DNA of 64,000 nt, from assembly GCF_005116645.1 (NCBI RefSeq), contig NZ_SWCM01000001.1:62001-126000 (forward strand). Reading direction: 5' to 3'. Position 1 is the first letter of the stretch. The number at the start of each line of letters is the position of its first letter. The DNA comes from Desulfopila sp. IMCC35006 (GTDB lineage Bacteria; Desulfobacterota; Desulfobulbia; Desulfobulbales; Desulfocapsaceae). This document shows positions 1 through 9,079 of this stretch, piece by piece. The notes under the pieces were generated by a model. The model ran no database searches. It saw only the letters and a program-made list of their open reading frames with translations, and had not been told where the DNA came from. The translations under genes and the position numbers were made by a program.

Positions 1-523
1 GTTTTGAGTAAACCTGATCTCCGGTTATCAGCGCAATTATCTCTTTAAATCCGCCAATATCCATAGGATTTGAACTCATAACTTCAACCCGCCAGCCCAT
101 ATCTTCGGCAAAGCGACTGTACATCCGAAAGAGATCACCGACAAAAAGAGCAGCTTCATCTCCGCCAGTACCGGCCCGAATTTCTAAAAAAGTGTTTCTT
201 TCGTCGTTCGGATCCTTGGGAAGCAGGATGATCTTCATCTCCTGATCAAGCTTTTTCTCCTTGGCAGACAGCTCCTCAAGTTCAGCTTTAGCGAGTTCTT
301 TTAGATCCGGATCCTCCTCTTCATCATGGAGTATCTGTCTGTTTTCTTCGATCTCTTCCTGAACTTTGATGTATTCCAGATATTTTTTGTTCAGTTTAAC
401 GAGATTAGCATGTTCCCGAACAACTTTCTGATATTCCTTCTGATCTTTAACCAGGTGAGGATCAGACAACCTGCCTTCAAGATGAGATATTTTATCGTCA
501 AGATCAGCAAATTTTTCAAACAT
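1..523 (-). CDS. prfA: Peptide chain release factor 1 (RF1), N-terminal part, cut by window edge
   Basis: Translation termination factor for UAA and UAG stop codons. Only the first 174 codons are in the window; the frame runs off the left edge, so the GGQ loop and the codon-recognition PxT motif are not visible. The ATG at 521–523 starts [12 protein letters not shown], followed by a charged coiled-coil region and then the RF1 core stretch [20 protein letters not shown] at about residues 119–138. The GGDEAALF wording separates RF1 from RF2. It lies downstream of rpmE on the same strand, with a terminator hairpin between them. The prfA call is secure; downstream partners such as prmC cannot be seen. 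Confidence 0.95.
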   Translation of the reverse strand, partial: MFEKFADLDDKISHLEGRLSDPHLVKDQKEYQKVVREHANLVKLNKKYLEYIKVQEEIEENRQILHDEEEDPDLKELAKAELEELSAKEKKLDQEMKIILLPKDPNDERNTFLEIRAGTGGDEAALFVGDLFRMYSRFAEDMGWRVEVMSSNPMDIGGFKEIIALITGDQVYSK

Positions 524-550
524 AGCATTCAACCAGAAGAACAAGAGAGA

Positions 551-593
551 AAAATAAAAAGGTCCACAACCATGTCAAGCATCGTTGTGGACC
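551..593 (-). terminator. Rho-independent terminator after rpmE
   Basis: A perfect 10-bp inverted repeat (GGTCCACAAC at 561–570 with GTTGTGGACC at 584–593) is followed, reading the minus strand, by a T-rich run (complement of 551–560). It sits between rpmE and prfA and should end the rpmE transcript. prfA then probably has its own promoter or depends on readthrough. Confidence 0.8.
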
Positions 594-652
594 GAGTGGG
601 GTGAAACTGTTTCTGCCGTCAGCAATACTCACCGACCAAGGCAATGTTGGAA

Positions 653-880
653 TTAAGATTTACCCTTCTCTACAGCGGCAAAATGTTTCGCATAACGCTG
701 TTTGTACTTCTCGATACGACCGGCTGAATCGATAAGCTTCTGCTTACCGGTAAAAAACGGATGGCAGGCGGAACAGATCTCAACTTTCATCTCTTCCATT
801 ACCGATCCCATTTCCACTTCATTGCCACAAGCACATACAGCCTTAATTTTATGATATTCCGGATGGATACCTTCTTTCAT
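653..880 (-). CDS. rpmE: 50S ribosomal protein L31 (zinc-binding form)
   Basis: Large-subunit ribosomal protein of 75 residues. The start [12 protein letters not shown] is chosen because a GGAGGT ribosome-binding site lies just upstream and the family begins this way; a longer in-frame extension lacks family similarity. Cys16, Cys18, Cys36 and Cys39 form the zinc ribbon of the C+ type of L31, as opposed to the zinc-free paralogue used in zinc starvation. It is followed by a terminator and lies downstream of rho on the same strand. Confidence 0.95.
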   Translation of the reverse strand: MKEGIHPEYHKIKAVCACGNEVEMGSVMEEMKVEICSACHPFFTGKQKLIDSAGRIEKYKQRYAKHFAAVEKGKS

Positions 881-1074
881 AGCTTTTATACCTCCAACTC
901 GCCGATACGGGCGATGATCAATTAATATACATTTTTCCAATATTTTCAGAACACAGGGGAAACAGATTACTCAAAATACGGATTTTTTTCAACAGTTAAT
1001 AAATAGGCGGACACAAGTGATCTCCACACTAACACGCGCGATTTATGTCCTTTGACAAGTCATTACCGGTGCCG

Positions 1075-2325
1075 TCATCCGTTCATTGAGTCAAGAAAAT
1101 CATCGTTGGTTTTCTGGTGCTTAAGCTTATCGATCAGAAAATCCATACAATCGGCTGGATTCATGGAATTAAGAAGTTTTCTGAGTATCCAGATCCGATT
1201 GAGGGTCTCTGGTTTCATCAACAGATCTTCTTTTCTGGTACCGGAACGTTTCAGATCAATGGCGGGGAAAATTCGTTTATCGGCCATCTTACGATCAAGA
1301 ACAAGCTCCATATTACCTGTTCCTTTAAATTCCTCAAAAATTACTTCATCCATACGACTGCCAGTTTCGATAAGCGCAGTTGCCAGAATAGTCAGGCTGC
1401 CGCCTTCTTCAATATTTCTTGCCGCACCAAAGAAACGCTTGGGCCGATGCAGGGCATTGGCCTCGACACCACCGGAAAGAATTTTACCACTGGCTGGAGT
1501 CACGGTGTTATAGGCCCTTGCAAGCCGGGTAATACTGTCGAGGAGGATAACAACATCTTTTTTATGTTCGACAAGTCTCTTGGCCTTTTCAATGACCATT
1601 TCAGCAACCTGAATATGGCGTTGGGGCGGTTCATCAAAAGTTGAGCTGACTACCTCGGCGGTTTTGACACTTCTGGTCATCTCCGTTACCTCTTCCGGGC
1701 GTTCATCAATCAGCAGAACAATAAGATACACCTCCTTGTGGTTGCGGACGATGGAGTTGGCAATTTTTTGCATCAGCACAGTCTTGCCGGTTCGGGGCGG
1801 AGCCACAATCAATCCTCGCTGCCCTTTGCCGATAGGGGCAAACAAATCCATAATTCGCATGGACATGTTATCGGGTTGCCACTCCAGGGTGAAAGGGACA
1901 TTGGGATGCAACGGCGTCAGGTTGCCAAACAGGGTTTTTTGCTTCGCGGCATCCGGTGGGTCGAAGTTGACGCTGTCAACTTTCAACAGGGCGAAATACC
2001 TCTCCCCTTCTTTTGGTGCACGAACAAGCCCTTCAATGGTATCCCCGGTTCGAAGATTTAAGCGTCGGATTTGCGACGGCGAAACATAAATATCGTCAGG
2101 TCCCGGTAGATAGTTGTAGTCTGGAGCCCGAAGAAAACCGAAACCATCTGGTAGGATTTCCAGGACACCGCTGCCCCGCATTTTCCCATCTTTGACCGAC
2201 TGAGCTTTTAAAATAGCAAAGATCAGTTCCTGTTTCCGCAATGAACTGTACCCCTCGACTTTTAAAGAACGAGCAAGCTGTACCAGTTCACCGATTTTCA
2301 TCAGTTTGAGTTCCGCCAGATTCAT
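1075..2325 (-). CDS. rho: Transcription termination factor Rho
   Basis: Hexameric RNA-dependent ATPase that ends transcription on C-rich unstructured RNA. At 416 residues it is the usual compact length, with no large insertion in the N-terminal domain. The N-terminal helical domain is residues 1–45. The OB-fold RNA-binding domain follows, with the motif DGFGFLR at about 60–66. The ATPase core has Walker A APPRTGKT at 175–182 and later the [16 protein letters not shown] region typical of Rho. A 564-bp leader without a gene precedes it; rho leaders are often autoregulated in other bacteria, but no specific site is recognised here. Confidence 0.97.
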   Translation of the reverse strand: MNLAELKLMKIGELVQLARSLKVEGYSSLRKQELIFAILKAQSVKDGKMRGSGVLEILPDGFGFLRAPDYNYLPGPDDIYVSPSQIRRLNLRTGDTIEGLVRAPKEGERYFALLKVDSVNFDPPDAAKQKTLFGNLTPLHPNVPFTLEWQPDNMSMRIMDLFAPIGKGQRGLIVAPPRTGKTVLMQKIANSIVRNHKEVYLIVLLIDERPEEVTEMTRSVKTAEVVSSTFDEPPQRHIQVAEMVIEKAKRLVEHKKDVVILLDSITRLARAYNTVTPASGKILSGGVEANALHRPKRFFGAARNIEEGGSLTILATALIETGSRMDEVIFEEFKGTGNMELVLDRKMADKRIFPAIDLKRSGTRKEDLLMKPETLNRIWILRKLLNSMNPADCMDFLIDKLKHQKTNDDFLDSMNG

Positions 2326-2889
2326 TAACCTTCTTCTCCTTTGTGGGATTATTGGCAGGATATTAGGGAAATACCACGTGTAACTTGGACCCTATGGACG
2401 AGCCGTCCAATATTGCCGGTGTACATTATATTCAGACTGCTCTATCTATGCCTTTGGCAAGACACAGTGCCAGGGCAGAGTCAACAGCAATTCAAATCAT
2501 AGCTGGTTATAAAGATATTCTTTTGAGCTTTTTCGTCGCTTAGATTAAAAAGCAGAATGGAAAATGGCCGGATCTGTGGAGAATCACACTACTGAATTCT
2601 GCAGATCTTCAGGACATTAAAATCGGAACAATCTGTTCCGAAGTAATTTTAGCAGGATCCAAAGAAACGATTAAGCAATGACAGGAATTTGAGTTTTAAA
2701 AAACATCGATTCTCTTATACGTTTTCAGATCTGTGCTGTCAAGCTTTTTAGCACCTTGCAGCGTATTCTCTACGTTTATTGCGTAAAAAACATTTTGTTT
2801 CAAGGTACTTATCTCTATAAAAATGACCTAAAAGAGTACCCCGGCTGTTTATAACCATCCCGGATCAGGAGGGCTAAAGGTATAAAAAA
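2326..2889. other. Intergenic region upstream of rho, no gene seen
   Basis: The 564 bases between rho and coaE carry no open frame with family similarity and no tRNA. On the minus strand this is the 3' side of coaE and the leader of rho. It is AT-rich with scattered short hairpins, and no clear promoter or attenuator could be assigned by eye. Confidence 0.5.
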
Positions 2890-3492
2890 CTACTCTGTTG
2901 AGTCCACCCTAAGCTTTTTGGACATCCATGCTATCTGGTGCACTGTACTTACAAAGGTACCAGAATTATCAACTATAAAATCGGCATAATCAAGTTTTTT
3001 CTTGATGGGAACCTGCGCATTTAAAATCTGTCTGATTTGCTCAACCGGCATCCCGTCCCGCATCACCACCCGCTGGATACAGAGTTGCTCCGGCACATAG
3101 ACCACGACGCAGATATCAAATGCATCCTGCCATCCGGCCTCATAAAGCAAAGGGACTTCAACAACAAGAATCTTGCCGTGTGTAGAAGATATTCTCCCCC
3201 GAGCGGCGATTTGCCGCCGAACAATTGGATGCAGAATATTTTCAAGCCGATTCCTGATCGAAGGATATGCAAAAACCGCCTCGCGCAATTGCACGCGGTC
3301 AATAATTCCATCGCTCTGGATGTAGCGTTCATTAAAGACACGACGAAATTCGGCATACCCTTCTGTCCCGGGCAGCATCTGTTCGCGGCACAACTGATCA
3401 GCATCGATGAGTTCAGTGGCAAGATCCGCGGCAATAATCCTACTGACAGTTGATTTGCCGGTTCCCAACCCACCGGTTACCGCGATATTCAC
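2890..3492 (-). CDS. coaE: Dephospho-CoA kinase
   Basis: Catalyses the last step of coenzyme A synthesis, ATP-dependent 3'-phosphorylation of dephospho-CoA. It has 200 residues, normal for the family. P-loop GGLGTGKST is at residues 7–15, followed by the family's IDADQLCREQ substrate region and the LLYEAGW lid region in the middle. The start codon overlaps the stop of the pseudouridine synthase gene by four bases (ATGA), so the two are translationally coupled. Confidence 0.95.
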   Translation of the reverse strand: MNIAVTGGLGTGKSTVSRIIAADLATELIDADQLCREQMLPGTEGYAEFRRVFNERYIQSDGIIDRVQLREAVFAYPSIRNRLENILHPIVRRQIAARGRISSTHGKILVVEVPLLYEAGWQDAFDICVVVYVPEQLCIQRVVMRDGMPVEQIRQILNAQVPIKKKLDYADFIVDNSGTFVSTVHQIAWMSKKLRVDSTE

Positions 3493-4466
3493 TCATTTTC
3501 CTCCACTGCAGACGCCCCCAAACCTTTTAAGATATCGGTAAAATCAGGCCAGAGTTCGGCTTTTTTATCAATGACTGCATCGGTGACGGGGTGACGAAAA
3601 ACCAACCGTGATGCATGCAGCAGCTGACGGGGAAAAAGACGATTGTCTCTGCCGGATCCATACACTGTATCACCGACGACAGGACAACCGAGATGGGCCA
3701 TATGGACCCGGATCTGATGCGTCCTCCCGGTCTCAATTACCACTTTTACCAGACTGCATGCAGAGTTGAATTCTTCGAGCACCTGCCAGCTACTGGCAGC
3801 GTGCTTTCCTCCGGTCTGGCGAATTGCCATTTTCTGCCGTTGCACCGGATGGCGGCCAATCGGCGCAACGAGTCGACCATTTTTTTCTTTAAGAACACCA
3901 TGCACCAGCGCCAGGTATTCTTTATGTAACTGATGATTTTTAAATGAATCAACGAGCAGGCGATGGACATTTTCTGTTTTAGCAACAACCATTATACCGG
4001 AAGTATCTTTGTCAAGTCTATGGACAATTCCAGGCCGTAAGCTGTCACCAACATCGGCAATGGATCGACAATGATGCACCAATCCATTAACAAGCGTCCC
4101 ATGATGATTTCCACTCCCCGGATGAACGACAAGCCCGGGAGGTTTTGAGATGATCAGCAGAGAATCATCCTCAAAAAGGACAGGAAAACTGATGTGTTCA
4201 GGCAGGACATCAATCTCTTGTTTGCCCTCAACACTACCTTGTAAGGTTTCGCTTTCTTTGAGCCGATAACTACTTTTGCGGTGCACGCCATCAACTAGAA
4301 TCAATCCTTTGCGAATTGATGCAATAATCAGTGCTCTCGATGTGGAGGGAAGATGCTGGGCCAGGAACTGGTCAAGACGCATCCCTGACAGTCCAGTATC
4401 AATCGTCACCTGAAAATTCCGGTTCGACCGGCTGGATCTGCACAGAGCTGCTTCTTTGGTTTCCAT
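3489..4466 (-). CDS. rluD: RluA/RluD family pseudouridine synthase
   Basis: Converts specific uridines in large-subunit rRNA to pseudouridine. An S4 RNA-binding domain lies near the N-terminus (GMRLDQFLAQHL onward). The catalytic motif HRLDKDTSG contains the nucleophilic Asp, and a conserved GRTHQIRVH stretch follows. The start at 4466 (METKEAALC) is preferred to the longest frame, which would run into carD; it gives 325 residues, matching RluD. RluD versus another RluA-family member cannot be settled by eye, so the symbol is provisional. It is coupled to coaE and lies 55 bp after carD. Confidence 0.85.
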   Translation of the reverse strand: METKEAALCRSSRSNRNFQVTIDTGLSGMRLDQFLAQHLPSTSRALIIASIRKGLILVDGVHRKSSYRLKESETLQGSVEGKQEIDVLPEHISFPVLFEDDSLLIISKPPGLVVHPGSGNHHGTLVNGLVHHCRSIADVGDSLRPGIVHRLDKDTSGIMVVAKTENVHRLLVDSFKNHQLHKEYLALVHGVLKEKNGRLVAPIGRHPVQRQKMAIRQTGGKHAASSWQVLEEFNSACSLVKVVIETGRTHQIRVHMAHLGCPVVGDTVYGSGRDNRLFPRQLLHASRLVFRHPVTDAVIDKKAELWPDFTDILKGLGASAVEENE

Positions 4467-4521
4467 ACAATTACTTCTTATGCAACCGCGATAGAAAAAA
4501 TCTTGGAATGATGCTGAAATT

Positions 4522-5001
4522 TCAGGAAAAAATTGCCTCGATAGTTTTGCTGACGCTTGCTTCTTCCGTGTCTTGCGCAAGTGAAAGTTCCTTCACTATG
4601 AGGTTTTTTGCGGTATCCAGCATTTTCCTTTCACCATAACTGAGATCCTTGTCAACACTGAGCAGGAAGAGATCACGCAGCACAATAGCCACCTCATGAA
4701 CAGAACCAGTCTTGATCTTTTCCATATAATCACGGTAACGACGATTCCAGGTCTGGGTACCTAATTCTACGGAACGATCGGCCAGAATATCAAGAACAGT
4801 CCGTACCTCATTTTTACCGACGATCGCCCGCAGACCGACATTATCACTACTGGCGGTAGGAATCATAATTCTCATACTATTATCAAGAATCTCCAGGATA
4901 TAAAACGACTGGTCAATCCCTCCAATAGTCTTTGTTTCAACAGCTTTAATAACTCCAACACCATGGGCCGGATACACAGCCATATCACCTTCAGTAAACA
5001 C
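4522..5001 (-). CDS. carD: CarD family transcriptional regulator
   Basis: CarD/CdnL proteins bind RNA polymerase beta subunit and stabilise open promoter complexes, often at rRNA promoters. The N-terminal RNA-polymerase-interacting (TRCF-like) domain is visible as DMAVYPAHGVGVI and the beta strands that follow. The C-terminal half is helical with the RRYRDYMEKIKTG signature. A GTG start at 4999–5001 is chosen because AAAGGAGAG lies 5–6 bases upstream and homologues begin MFxxGDxAVYP. This gives 159 residues. It is the first gene of an apparent carD–rluD–coaE unit. Confidence 0.9.
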   Translation of the reverse strand: MFTEGDMAVYPAHGVGVIKAVETKTIGGIDQSFYILEILDNSMRIMIPTASSDNVGLRAIVGKNEVRTVLDILADRSVELGTQTWNRRYRDYMEKIKTGSVHEVAIVLRDLFLLSVDKDLSYGERKMLDTAKNLIVKELSLAQDTEEASVSKTIEAIFS

Positions 5002-5293
5002 AGATCTCTCCTTTAAACACAAAACGCCTTGCACAAGGCTGAAAAAGATAAACTAGAAAAGCACAAGACAACGCAGTAATTTGCCATACAAGGGGGAAAG
5101 CGTCGGACTATAAAGGGTTGCACCTTTATTCCGGCATTTTTGATATTTTTCTGCAGCGGGTGTTATCACAAACAACCAAATTTGGGATTCAATGGAGATA
5201 CTATAACACGTTTTGCACCAAATTGCCGTATTTTTTCATGGTATCGAGAGAATCAGCTGGCGAGACAAAAGAACTGCTTAACGGAGCGAGGAC

Positions 5294-5887
5294 CTACTTG
5301 AGACTATTGAGCAGATTCATCGCTTTAGCCACTTGGCCTTGCAAAAAGAGATGAATACCGGCCGCGAAACTATCGTACCTGGATTGCAAAACCTCCAGTT
5401 CGCCGTCGGTAAAATTGCCTAAAACATATTTATCCACAGGAAAGTCTGGATGAACGTCTCCATTCCCAGGCCGGCCAATGCCTATCTTTAAACGATAAAA
5501 TTCAGGGGTTCCGAGTGATTCGACAAGCGATTTTATACCATTATGTCCACCTGCCCCCCCTCCTTTAACGAGCTTGATCCTTCCCGGCGCCATATCGAGA
5601 TCATCATGAACAACCAAGAGTTGGTCAGGAGTGGTTTTATAAAACCGATAAAACTGTCCCACTGCCCTGCCGCTTCTATTCATAAACGTTAATGGTTTTA
5701 TGAGATGAACCTTCTCCCCACCCATTGGCAAAGACACACACTGAGCCTGCCATTTCTCCAGAAAATCCGATGCATTCCATCTTCTTGCCAATTCATCTAC
5801 CACAAAAAAACCGACATTATGACGCGTACCCTGGTACTGGGCTCCAGGATTACCCAGCCCGACAATGATAAAATCTTGCTTTTCCAT
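5294..5887 (-). CDS. pth: Peptidyl-tRNA hydrolase
   Basis: Releases tRNA from peptidyl-tRNA that drops off the ribosome. The start at 5887 (MEKQDFIIVGLGNPG) fits the family; a GTG nine codons upstream is possible, and neither has a strong ribosome-binding site. Visible motifs include VGLGNPGAQYQGTRHNVGF with the catalytic His, the KPLTFMNRSG stretch with the conserved Asn, and the VVHDDLDMAPG loop. Length is 197 residues, as usual. It lies downstream of rplY in the standard prs–rplY–pth order, with a strong hairpin between rplY and pth. Confidence 0.95.
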   Translation of the reverse strand: MEKQDFIIVGLGNPGAQYQGTRHNVGFFVVDELARRWNASDFLEKWQAQCVSLPMGGEKVHLIKPLTFMNRSGRAVGQFYRFYKTTPDQLLVVHDDLDMAPGRIKLVKGGGAGGHNGIKSLVESLGTPEFYRLKIGIGRPGNGDVHPDFPVDKYVLGNFTDGELEVLQSRYDSFAAGIHLFLQGQVAKAMNLLNSLK

Positions 5888-5928
5888 GAATTCGAGAGGA
5901 ATCTTCGTTGTCACGAGAATATTAATGA

Positions 5929-5966
5929 ATAAAGGTCCGGGAAATTAACATTTCCCGGACCTTTAT
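5929..5966. terminator. Strong 16-bp hairpin between rplY and pth
   Basis: Perfect inverted repeat with arms 5929–5944 and 5951–5966 and a six-base loop; A-rich/T-rich flanks make it terminator-like on both strands. It should end or attenuate the rplY transcript and lies only about 40 bp before the pth start. Confidence 0.7.
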
Positions 5967-6044
5967 CATTTCCGTCACCACGCATGCCGTTGCCTGAATT
6001 GTCAGGCAGGCAGGTGCTGTTCTTCGCCCGTGGGCAACCGACCG

Positions 6045-6650
6045 TTATTTCTTGCCGTTTTTCACGGCTTTTTCCGTTGATTCTTCAACCTTCTCACCAG
6101 GTTTGATAATCGAAATAATGACAGTTGCAGGGTCGGTGATCATCTTCACACCTTCGGGAATACTGAGGGCTGCACAGGTGAATTGCTCTCCTATCGCCAG
6201 GGGGGCGATATTGACAACACATTCATCAGGTATATCAAGAGGTTTTCCTTTGAGCACCACCTGATTGCAACCGACGATCATCTGCCCGCCCAGATCAACG
6301 CCCTTGGCCTTACCCGTAAGTCTTACCGGCACAGTAAAAGCACGGTCTTTCTGAAGATCGATTTCACAGAAGTCGACATGAATAAGCGTGTCACGAACGG
6401 GATCCGTCTGAACTTCACCGACCATAACGGTTTTTGCTGATGCACCCTCGACATTCAGGGTAACAACAGTGTTTTTACGGTAAAACTCGAGCAACTGGGC
6501 CATAAGTGTCTTCGTGTCAAGCTGGAGTCTTTGCGCCTCAGCACCTCCACCGTATACCACAGCAGGAGTCATTCCCTTCATACGCAGCTGCCGCATGGGC
6601 CCCTTACCTGAAGTATTTCTAACAGAAGCGGATATTTCGACCTGAAGCAT
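6045..6650 (-). CDS. rplY: 50S ribosomal protein L25/general stress protein Ctc
   Basis: Binds 5S rRNA in the large subunit. At 201 residues it is the long Ctc form: an N-terminal L25 domain (about residues 1–95) and a C-terminal beta domain (about 100–185), with a Lys/Glu-rich tail. A conserved TLIHVDFCEID stretch joins the two. An AGGAGG-type ribosome-binding site precedes the ATG. It follows prs in the usual order. Confidence 0.93.
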   Translation of the reverse strand: MLQVEISASVRNTSGKGPMRQLRMKGMTPAVVYGGGAEAQRLQLDTKTLMAQLLEFYRKNTVVTLNVEGASAKTVMVGEVQTDPVRDTLIHVDFCEIDLQKDRAFTVPVRLTGKAKGVDLGGQMIVGCNQVVLKGKPLDIPDECVVNIAPLAIGEQFTCAALSIPEGVKMITDPATVIISIIKPGEKVEESTEKAVKNGKK

Positions 6651-6754
6651 TTTTCCTCCTTTGCTAAACAGTCGCGATTACAGTTTGACGGCGACTGAGC
6701 AGAATATGATAAATTTTAACTAATTTTAAACTATTGTAAGATACAAAACGTCGG

Positions 6755-7693
6755 TTACACAAAAAGCGAACTGACCGAATCTTCATTGTGTATTCTGCTG
6801 ATCGCATCGGCTAGCAGCGATGAGACAGAGAGAACTTTTATCTTGTCACACGCTATGGCATCCCCCCGCAACGGTATGGAATTGGTAACGACAAGAGATT
6901 TTAAATCAGAATTGCATAACCGCTCAATGGCCGGACCGGAAAGAACCGGATGTGAGCAGCAGGCATGCACTTCTTTGGCTCCGTTTTCCAACAAGGTTTT
7001 GGCACCAGCACATAAAGTACCGGCCGTATCGACCATATCATCCATCAGGATAGCGGTTTTGCCCCGGACATCGCCGATAACATGCATCGCTTCACACTCA
7101 TTCGGCTTATCCCGACGTTTATCAATAATAGCGAGTCCGGAATTCAGTCTTTTGGCAAAGGCCCTGGTCCGCTCAACACCGCCGGCGTCAGGGGAGACCA
7201 TGATGACATTGTCGTCAAAGGTTTGCTGGATATACTTCAAAACGACAGGTGCGGCATAGAGATGATCCACTGGAATATTGAAAAAGCCGCCGATCTGGCC
7301 TGCGTGAAGATCCATGCAGAGAACCCTGCGCACCCCCACGACCATTAACATTTCCGCCACAACTTTCGCTGTAATCGGCACACGAGGTGCATTTTTTCTA
7401 TCCTGCCGGGCGTACCCGTAATATGGCAGCACAGCGGTAATCCTGCGCGCAGACGCTCTTCGCAGCGCATCTACCATGATCACCAGTTCCATCAGATGAT
7501 CATTTACCGGCGTGCAGGTCGGTTGAACGACAAAAACATCCGTTCCCCGAACATTTTCTTTTATTTCAACAAAAATTTCCCCATCGCTGAATTTTCTAAC
7601 TTCTGCTTTACTCAGGGGTATTTTAAGATGAGCGGCAATCTCCTCAGCCATTATTTTGTGAGCATTGCCTGAAAATATTTTTAAATCTCGCAT
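6755..7693 (-). CDS. prs: Ribose-phosphate pyrophosphokinase (PRPP synthetase)
   Basis: Makes phosphoribosyl pyrophosphate from ribose 5-phosphate and ATP for nucleotide, His and Trp synthesis. It has 312 residues, the bacterial class I length. Visible motifs are the N-terminal [12 protein letters not shown], the flexible loop [11 protein letters not shown], and the PRPP-binding loop [11 protein letters not shown] near residues 215–228. It is transcribed after tRNA-Gln and ispE, the standard arrangement in related genomes. Confidence 0.97.
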   Translation of the reverse strand: MRDLKIFSGNAHKIMAEEIAAHLKIPLSKAEVRKFSDGEIFVEIKENVRGTDVFVVQPTCTPVNDHLMELVIMVDALRRASARRITAVLPYYGYARQDRKNAPRVPITAKVVAEMLMVVGVRRVLCMDLHAGQIGGFFNIPVDHLYAAPVVLKYIQQTFDDNVIMVSPDAGGVERTRAFAKRLNSGLAIIDKRRDKPNECEAMHVIGDVRGKTAILMDDMVDTAGTLCAGAKTLLENGAKEVHACCSHPVLSGPAIERLCNSDLKSLVVTNSIPLRGDAIACDKIKVLSVSSLLADAISRIHNEDSVSSLFV

Positions 7694-7728
7694 CGCTTTT
7701 TGATGTATTCTAATAGTCTGAAAACGTA

Positions 7729-8694
7729 TTATTGATGGCTGGGGCGGCAGGATTCGAACCTACGAATGCCGGGATCAAAACCCGGTGCCTTACCGCTTGG
7801 CGACGCCCCAGTACACGCTCTAGATAAAAAAACCTTCTCTCCGTATTCCTGACGGAATGCACCAACAATACGTTGTAAATCTGAACCGAACGGTTTTTCT
7901 GTATCTGGAAAAACGCCAAATACAGTCGGCCCGCTCCCGGACATCAAAACCTGTGATGCACCAACGGCCAGCAGCGATCTCTTCATCCGCTCAATTTCCG
8001 GATATTGAGCATTAGTGACCTGTTCCAGGTCATTATGCATCTCCTGCAGAGAAAGAGGCACTGCCTTGTACTTTTGAAAGCATGACAATTTAGAGGTTTT
8101 CGACAGGCTTGTCAATGTTAAATTTTGAAAGACCCAGGCGGTGGAAACAAAAAAATCCGGATTCACCACCAAAAACGAACAATTACCAAGAGATTCGACC
8201 GGATACATTATATCGCCGATGCCGGTCGCAAAAACGGCATCATGGTCAACAGCAAAAAAAGGCACATCAGCCCCCAGAGGTCGAGCCAATCCTATGAGTT
8301 GTTTTTCCGAAAACTCCCGGTCAAAAATAGTATTCAGACCACGCAGCACCGCCCCTGCATCGCTGCTGCCGCCACCGAGTCCTGCAGCCACCGGGATATT
8401 TTTCTGCAGACGTATCTGCACTCCATATCCTGTGCTCTTTTTACTCGCCTGCAAAAAAGCGACAGCTGCCCGCACTGCAAGATTAGTCGCATCAGCTGGA
8501 ATGGACGCATCGTCGGAAAAAAATTCCACCCCGTTACCAGGATGCAGCGCGAGCTCAATCTGGTCATACAGGTCGATCTTCTGCATCCAGGTTTCCAGGT
8601 CATGATATCCGTCTGCACGCCTGCCCAGGACTCGCAGCAACAGGTTTATTTTTGCCGGTGCCTGCACAGATATGCGTTGATTACCCAGGGCCAT
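7729..8694 (-). CDS. ispE: 4-diphosphocytidyl-2-C-methyl-D-erythritol kinase, frame runs through tRNA-Gln
   Basis: MEP-pathway kinase of isoprenoid synthesis (GHMP family). Motifs: N-terminal [22 protein letters not shown] loop [14 protein letters not shown] at about 101–114, and C-terminal [14 protein letters not shown]. The family normally ends near residue 290, at about SRAC here. The first in-frame stop is the TAA at 7729–7731, beyond the 3' end of tRNA-Gln. The last ~27 residues (from about codon 295) are therefore encoded by the tRNA gene. RNase P cleavage at the tRNA 5' end would remove the stop codon from the same transcript. The kinase call is firm; whether the tail is made is unknown. 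Confidence 0.93.
   Translation of the reverse strand: MALGNQRISVQAPAKINLLLRVLGRRADGYHDLETWMQKIDLYDQIELALHPGNGVEFFSDDASIPADATNLAVRAAVAFLQASKKSTGYGVQIRLQKNIPVAAGLGGGSSDAGAVLRGLNTIFDREFSEKQLIGLARPLGADVPFFAVDHDAVFATGIGDIMYPVESLGNCSFLVVNPDFFVSTAWVFQNLTLTSLSKTSKLSCFQKYKAVPLSLQEMHNDLEQVTNAQYPEIERMKRSLLAVGASQVLMSGSGPTVFGVFPDTEKPFGSDLQRIVGAFRQEYGEKVFLSRACTGASPSGKAPGFDPGIRRFESCRPSHQ
7736..7810 (-). tRNA. tRNA-Gln (anticodon TTG)
   Basis: Cloverleaf of 75 nt including an encoded CCA (7736–7738 on the plus strand as TGG). The acceptor stem TGGGGCG pairs with CGCCCCA and the discriminator is G. The anticodon stem CCGGG/CCCGG encloses the loop TTTTGAT with anticodon TTG. The T arm contains GGTTCGAATCC. 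It lies wholly inside the 3' end of the ispE reading frame and 42 bp before prs. Confidence 0.97.
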
Positions 8695-8719
8695 TTCCTC
8701 GATTTTACTGATAACAGTG

Positions 8720-9049
8720 CTATTTTTTTACCGCTTTTACAAAACGGATTTTAATATCGTAGAGGATGTTTTTCAGCAACTCCTCTTCATCCTTTGACAG
8801 ATTTCCTTTGGTCTTATTCTGAATCAAGGCCAGAGTATCGATCGCATGTTTGGCCAGGTCGAGATCGACTATTCTTTTCCCAGTAGACGGGTCGGCGATC
8901 TCACCCAGATGATACAGCGCAGAGGTATTCAACGACATTACAAAAGCAGGAAACGTCACCTCTGGCATGACACACCGCCCCTGTTTATCGGGCACTTTAC
9001 CCTCGCCACATCCACATGCATCTTCCTTTTTACTCACATTTTCGACCAT
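8720..9049 (-). CDS. DUF1844 protein
   Basis: Short protein of about 109 residues matching the DUF1844 pattern: TFPAFVMSLNTSALYHLGE, then DLDLAKHAIDTLALIQNKTKGNL and a helical end. The N-terminus has an extra Cys-containing segment (ACGCGEG ... GRC) that could bind metal. The ATG at 9049 has AGGGAG seven bases upstream and is preferred to a GTG six bases earlier. It lies between serA and ispE on the same strand, with short gaps, and is probably co-transcribed with ispE. Function unknown; the family often sits beside ispE or tRNA-modification genes in related bacteria. Confidence 0.8.
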   Translation of the reverse strand: MVENVSKKEDACGCGEGKVPDKQGRCVMPEVTFPAFVMSLNTSALYHLGEIADPSTGKRIVDLDLAKHAIDTLALIQNKTKGNLSKDEEELLKNILYDIKIRFVKAVKK

Positions 9050-9079
9050 AAACACACTCCCTCACTCTTTTTCCATTCC

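Noticed and set aside
1052-2089. Plus-strand frames opposite rho
   Set aside because: Shadow frames of a strongly conserved gene on the other strand.
5035-5293. Possible terminator (ATAAAGG/CCTTTAT) between carD and pth
   Set aside because: The stem is short and no T-run follows on the minus strand; too weak to call.
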